This document shows positions 60,361 through 64,000 of a stretch of 64,000 nucleotides of DNA, piece after piece; position 1 is the first letter of the stretch; every line of letters begins with the position of its first letter. The stretch covers positions 4,807,501-4,871,500 of the forward strand of contig NZ_CP021744.1 in assembly GCF_002192455.1 (NCBI RefSeq), written 5' to 3'. Position numbers and translations under genes: made by a program. Source of the DNA: Streptomyces albireticuli (GTDB taxonomy: Bacteria; Actinomycetota; Actinomycetes; Streptomycetales; Streptomycetaceae). Under the pieces are notes generated by a model. That model was not told the origin of the DNA. It made no database searches and saw only the letters and a program-made list of their open reading frames with translations.

Positions 60361-60727
60361 GGGGATGATCGGTTTCGACAGCGGATGTCGAAGCAGGGGA
60401 AGCGTGTCGAGGAAGCGGCAATGATCTCGTAAACCATATGTCGCAACCAATAATCGCCAACACCAAGCGCGATTCCTTCGCCCTCGCTGCCTAAGTAGCG
60501 ACTTGCGAAGTGTCAGCCCGGGGCTGTTCCCGACCCGGATCCTGGCATCAGCTAGGGAACTAAACCACCAGGCCCGGCCGCGGGGCCTGGTGGGAAACCA
60601 AACAGCGGCTGGGCCTGTCGGAGACTTGTTCGCGTGATCTCCGGGGCCGAGAAAATCGCAGCGAACTGCACACGGAGAAGCCCTGATTCCGCACCGTTGG
60701 ACGCGGGTTCGATTCCCGCCATCTCCA
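60361..60727 (+). ncRNA. ssrA: transfer-messenger RNA (tmRNA)
   Basis: About 367 nt. The acceptor stem is GGGGATG (60361-60367) paired with CATCTCC (60720-60726); the T arm is GGGTTCGATTCCC near 60705. The tag reading frame at 60456-60494 starts at the resume codon GCC and encodes ANTKRDSFALAA then TAA, the actinobacterial-type proteolysis tag ending ALAA. Bases after the discriminator A60727 are CTC, so the terminal CCA is added after transcription. It lies next to smpB, its protein partner. Confidence 0.95.
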
Positions 60728-60743
60728 CTCATCCCATGTGAGG

Positions 60744-60790
60744 CAGAGGCCCCACCGCTCCAAGCGGTGGGGCCTCTGTCGTTTCCAGGG
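60744..60790 (+). terminator. terminator after tmRNA
   Basis: A perfect 16-bp stem (60744-60759 with 60763-60778) with a 3-nt loop, followed by TCGTTT. It begins 17 bp after the mature tmRNA 3' end. Confidence 0.85.
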
Positions 60791-60858
60791 GTGGTTCCCC
60801 CATGGTGGTCCCGGACGCGTGGCCGCCGGGCGGCGCCGCCGATCGAGGAGGGGGTGCG

Positions 60859-62049
60859 GTGAAGCGGATCCTGAGGGTGCTGGCCCTGGCGGTGGCCGGG
60901 GTGCTGGGGCCGGCGGGCGTGGCGGCGGGGCAGGACGGCGGCGGGGGCCGCGGCGACGGCGAGGTGCGGCTGCTGCTCAACGGCGCCTTCGGCAGCCGGC
61001 CCGGCGAGCTGGTCGACATCGATGTCCGGGGCGTCCGCGAGCGGGTCACCGTCAAGGTCGTCTCGCCCGCCTTCGGCCGGCCCGTCGAGCTGACCCCCTA
61101 CGAGCCCCGCGGGCCCGGCGAGGGGCGCGGGCACCACGTCCGCGCCGCCGTCGCGGCGGGCGCCCGGCCCGGCAGCCATCCGCTCACCGTCGAGGCCGGC
61201 GGCCGCGTCGTCGCCGAGGACCGGGTGGAGGTCGCCCCGTCGCGGCGGCCGCGGTTCACGGTGGCGTCGCCGGGCGGGACGCTGCGCCCGGGGGAGCGGC
61301 TGTGGATGTCCTACGACGACCTGTACCCCGGCGAGACCGGCTCGGCCTTCTCCGCGCGCTCCTCGGCCTTCCGCGCGTCCGTCCCGCTGACCCACGACCC
61401 CAGCGGCCCGGACTGGCACAACCCCCGGCTCTTCGCCGGGAGCGCCGAGCTGCCGCCCGGCCTCGCGGACGGCACGTACCGGGTGGTGCTGACCGGCCCC
61501 GGCGGCCGCGCGGTCGACGAGCGGCCGCTGACCGTGCGCGCCGCCCGGCCCGGCGACCGGGACTACCTGGGCCGGGCGCGCGGCCCCGCCCTCTTCGGCG
61601 GCCCCGACGCCCCGGCGCCGGACGCGGCCCGCTCCTACGGCCACACGGTCGCGGCCGGCGGGACCGTCCACGTGCTCTGGCAGGACGAGGCGCCCGACGC
61701 GGGGGAGGAGGAGCGGCTCCGCGCCACCTCACCGGCCTTCGTCCGCCCGGCGGCGCTGCGGCGTGACGACAGCAAGGCCGGGGACGGGCGGGACCCGCGC
61801 TACCTCGGGCCCGCCCGGGTGCGGGCGGACCTGGAGCCGGGCCGCTATCCCGTCACCGTCGTCAGCCACCATGGCCGGGTGAAGCGGACCGGCCGGATCA
61901 CGGTCACCGGATCCGGTACCTCCGCTTCGGTGGACGCGCCCTCGCCCGCCGTCCTGGCCGGGGCGGCCGCGGCGACCGTGGTGGTGGTCACCGGCGCGCT
62001 GCTGCTCCGCCGCCGGACGGCCCGCGCGACCGCCCGGCCACCGCGGTGA
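60859..62049 (+). CDS. secreted, membrane-anchored protein with Ig-like repeats (unknown)
   Basis: A 396-residue exported protein. The N-terminal signal peptide (about 1-29: basic VKR then a hydrophobic run ending AAGQ) is followed by three or four beta-rich segments with similar phrases such as SRPGELVDIDVRG, LRPGERLWMSYDDLYPG and VAAGGTVHVLWQDE, suggesting repeated Ig-like domains. The end is a hydrophobic helix (about 360-383) and a basic tail, so it spans the membrane once with most of it outside. No enzymatic motif. GTG 60859 follows GAGGAGGGG. It overlaps the convergent MFS gene by 62 bp. Confidence 0.75.
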   Translation: MKRILRVLALAVAGVLGPAGVAAGQDGGGGRGDGEVRLLLNGAFGSRPGELVDIDVRGVRERVTVKVVSPAFGRPVELTPYEPRGPGEGRGHHVRAAVAAGARPGSHPLTVEAGGRVVAEDRVEVAPSRRPRFTVASPGGTLRPGERLWMSYDDLYPGETGSAFSARSSAFRASVPLTHDPSGPDWHNPRLFAGSAELPPGLADGTYRVVLTGPGGRAVDERPLTVRAARPGDRDYLGRARGPALFGGPDAPAPDAARSYGHTVAAGGTVHVLWQDEAPDAGEEERLRATSPAFVRPAALRRDDSKAGDGRDPRYLGPARVRADLEPGRYPVTVVSHHGRVKRTGRITVTGSGTSASVDAPSPAVLAGAAAATVVVVTGALLLRRRTARATARPPR

Positions 62050-63325
62050 GCCAGGCCAGCGCGGCGGCCCCGGCGGGCACCCCGTAGGCGGCGCCCGCCC
62101 CCAGGTGCTCGGCGCACCAGCCGCCCGCCGCCGAGCCCGCCGCGACCCCGCCGAGCAGCCCGGTCACGGCCAGCGTCATGCCCTCGTTGAGCCGCCCCGC
62201 GGGCGTCAGGCCCTGAACCAGGCGCATGCCGGTGACCATGGTGGGCGCCGTCGCCGTGCCCGCGATCAGCAGCGCCCCGGCCAGCGCGAGCAGGCTGCCC
62301 AGGGTCCCGGCGAGCAGGGGCAGGAGTGCCGCCGCGGCCATGGCCGCGAGGTGGCGCCGGAACCGGCGGTCCACCGGGCCCGTGGGCCGGGTCAGCCCGT
62401 ACAGCAGCCCGGCCGCGCAGGAGCCGGCCGCCTGGAGGCCGAGCACGGCACCCGCCGCCGGCCGGTGGCCGAGCCCGTCCGCGAACGCCACCGTCACCAC
62501 CTCCAGCGACCCGAAGACCGCCCCGGTGCACAGGAAGACGGCCAGCACCCCGGCGAGGGCCGGGTTGCCGCGCACCGGCGACCGCCCGGAGCGCACCGCG
62601 CCCGACGCGGGCGGCTCGGTGCGGCGCTGGGCGGCGAAGAGCGTGACGCCGGTCAGGAAGCAGGCGGCCGCGACCAGGGTGCCCAGCTCGGGGAAGCCGG
62701 GGACGGCCGTGCACAGCAGCGTGGCGACGACCGGGCCGAGCATGAAGCACGCCTCGTCCGCGGCCTGTTCGAAGGAGTTCGCGGTGTGCAGGGCCGCCGG
62801 GTCGCCCCGGAGCAGGTGGGCCCAGCGGGCGCGCGACATGCCGCCGGTGTTGGGCGTCGTCGCGGTCGCGGCGTACGCGGCGAACAGCGTCCACGCGGGC
62901 GCGTCGAGGAGCACGCACAGCACCAGGGCCAGCGAGCCCAGGGTGGCGCACGCCGCGGCGGGCACGGCCACCTTGGCCTGCCCGTGGCGGTCCACCAGCC
63001 GCGCCGTCCACGGGCCGACGACGGCGGTCGCGCCGAGCCCGGTCGCGGTGACGGCGCCGGCCAGCGCGTACGAGCCGCGCTCGGCCGAGATCATGAGGAC
63101 GGCGCTCACCCCGAACATGCCCATGGGCAGCCGGGCCAGCAGGTTCCAGACGGTGAACGCGCGGGCGCCGGGGACGGCGAGGAGCCGGGCGTACGGGCCG
63201 CGCGGCGCGGTGCTCCGGCGCGCGCGGCCGGCGGGCGCCGAGGGCCACCGGGGCGCGGCGACGAGCGTGCCGCCGGTGACGGCGAGCAGGGGAGCGGGGG
63301 CCGGGGAGGAGGGGCGCGGGGGCAT
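61988..63325 (-). CDS. MFS transporter
   Basis: A 445-residue major facilitator with about twelve hydrophobic segments. Cytoplasmic loop 2-3 carries the family motif in degenerate form (ARLVDRHGQAKV). The order FGVSAVLMISAERGSYALAGA and ACFMLGPVVATLL resembles drug-efflux or sugar-efflux type MFS proteins of actinobacteria. Substrate unknown. The N-terminal 35 residues are Pro/Ala-rich. The start at 63325 follows GAAGGTGGA. It is divergent from a LysR gene, a frequent regulator-target pair. Confidence 0.87.
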   Translation of the reverse strand: MPPRPSSPAPAPLLAVTGGTLVAAPRWPSAPAGRARRSTAPRGPYARLLAVPGARAFTVWNLLARLPMGMFGVSAVLMISAERGSYALAGAVTATGLGATAVVGPWTARLVDRHGQAKVAVPAAACATLGSLALVLCVLLDAPAWTLFAAYAATATTPNTGGMSRARWAHLLRGDPAALHTANSFEQAADEACFMLGPVVATLLCTAVPGFPELGTLVAAACFLTGVTLFAAQRRTEPPASGAVRSGRSPVRGNPALAGVLAVFLCTGAVFGSLEVVTVAFADGLGHRPAAGAVLGLQAAGSCAAGLLYGLTRPTGPVDRRFRRHLAAMAAAALLPLLAGTLGSLLALAGALLIAGTATAPTMVTGMRLVQGLTPAGRLNEGMTLAVTGLLGGVAAGSAAGGWCAEHLGAGAAYGVPAGAAALAWLTAVAGRSRGPSGGGAAARR

Positions 63326-63410
63326 GCCGTCCACCTTCGCCGCGCCCCCGGGGCCCGGTCCAACACCTGATCGGTGGCCATTCACGCACATCTGTTGTTG
63401 ACTGCCGCGG

Positions 63411-64000
63411 GTGCCGTACGACATCGAGCCGCGCCTGCTGCGCGCCTTCGCCGCCACCGCCGAAGAGCTCCACTTCACCCGCGCCGCCGCCCGGCTGTTC
63501 GTCGCCCAGCAGGCGCTCAGCCGCGACATCCGCCGCCTCGAACAGCGCCTGGGCGCCGAGCTGTTCGCCCGGACGACCCGGCAGGTCACCCTCACCGCGG
63601 AGGGTGCCCGGCTGCTGCCGTACGCCCGCCGGGTGCTCGCCGCCCACGACGAGCTGGCCGCCGCGTTCGCCCACGAGGAGCGGCCCCTGATCGTGGACAG
63701 CGCGACGGTCGGCGTCACGGGCCGGGTGCTGGAGGCCGCCCGGCTGGCCGCCCCCGACCGCGAGCTGGTGGCCCGCTTCCACAGCGGGCTCACCGGCGCC
63801 GCCCGGGAGATCCTGGCCGGCCGGCTGGACGTCTCCTTCGGCCGGCTCGCCGGCCTCGGCCCCGCCGTCCGGGCCCGCCTCGACCACCTGCCCGTACGGT
63901 ACGAGCCCATGGCCGTCCTGCTGCCGGAGGACCACCGGCTCGCCGCCCTGCCCGAGGTGCCGCTGGCGGCGCTGGCCGGCGAGACCCTCTACGCGGCGGC
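63411..64000 (+). CDS. LysR-family regulator (3' truncated by the window)
   Basis: The first 196 codons of a LysR-type transcription factor; the gene continues past 64000. The N-terminal winged helix has LLRAFAATAEELHFTRAAAR, VAQQALSRDIRRLEQRLG and ELFARTTRQVTLTAEGARLL. The effector-binding domain begins near residue 90 (LIVDSATVGVTGRVLEAARL). GTG 63411 is used. The 85-bp gap to the divergent MFS gene, which includes the AT-rich CACATCTGTTGTTGACTG, is where a LysR operator controlling both genes would lie. Confidence 0.88.
   Translation, partial: MPYDIEPRLLRAFAATAEELHFTRAAARLFVAQQALSRDIRRLEQRLGAELFARTTRQVTLTAEGARLLPYARRVLAAHDELAAAFAHEERPLIVDSATVGVTGRVLEAARLAAPDRELVARFHSGLTGAAREILAGRLDVSFGRLAGLGPAVRARLDHLPVRYEPMAVLLPEDHRLAALPEVPLAALAGETLYAA

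Overview
The window is a GC-rich actinobacterial chromosome segment, almost certainly from Streptomyces or a close relative. Four things point there: an rRNA operon end (23S-5S); the gene order mtnA-mtrA-mtrB-lpqB-comF-hpf-secA followed by a 180-kDa-type NAD-glutamate dehydrogenase; the block pkaA-pkaB-prfB-ftsE-ftsX-S41 peptidase-smpB-ssrA; and many GTG starts and leaderless-looking genes. The core order matches what I remember of the Streptomyces coelicolor chromosome. No integrase, insertion sequence, CRISPR array or tRNA was seen.

Layout. 1-3590: end of an rRNA operon with a 23S processing stem and two strong terminators. 3593-26480: conserved housekeeping genes, namely a membrane protein, methionine salvage (mtnA), the MtrA-MtrB-LpqB envelope signalling operon, a ComF-like phosphoribosyltransferase, hibernation factor hpf, an orphan LuxR-type regulator, an AlkX/YcaQ-like glycosylase, an acetyltransferase, secA, an Rv3235-like protein, a DUF6912-like protein, a HAD phosphatase and the large NAD-GDH.

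26508-41935: an accessory surface-glycan locus. It holds a PIG-V-like mannosyltransferase, a GtrA flippase-like protein, a sugar-1-phosphate nucleotidyltransferase, a polyprenol-phosphate-mannose-synthase-like GT2, three more polytopic GT-C-like proteins, a GT2/CDP-glycerol glycerophosphotransferase fusion, a GT4 and a second GT2 paralogous to the fusion's first half. Several of these genes carry tandem repeats of 9, 12 or 36 bp. Two are broken by single-base frameshifts in the same direction (one base missing), at or near C or G runs.

41979-45649: a carbohydrate-type ABC importer (binding lipoprotein plus two permeases, no ATPase); one permease has an inserted extracytoplasmic beta-domain. 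46045-53299: a cytoplasmic FHA-FtsK/EssC-like ATPase divergent from two membrane Ser/Thr kinases (pkaA, pkaB). 53315-53549: a nested inverted-repeat element. 53632-60727: prfB, a repeat-rich LAETG sortase substrate, a small zinc-ribbon membrane protein, ftsEX, an S41 protease, smpB and tmRNA. 60859-64000: a secreted, membrane-anchored protein, an MFS transporter and the start of a LysR regulator cut by the window edge.

Much of the accessory content concerns the cell envelope: a surface glycan, a wall-anchored stalk protein, cell-separation control (FtsEX, MtrAB-LpqB) and transmembrane kinases with an FHA reader. No single feature is certainly a new system. The best candidates are the repeat-laden glycan locus, the FHA-FtsK/kinase module and the permease with an extra domain.
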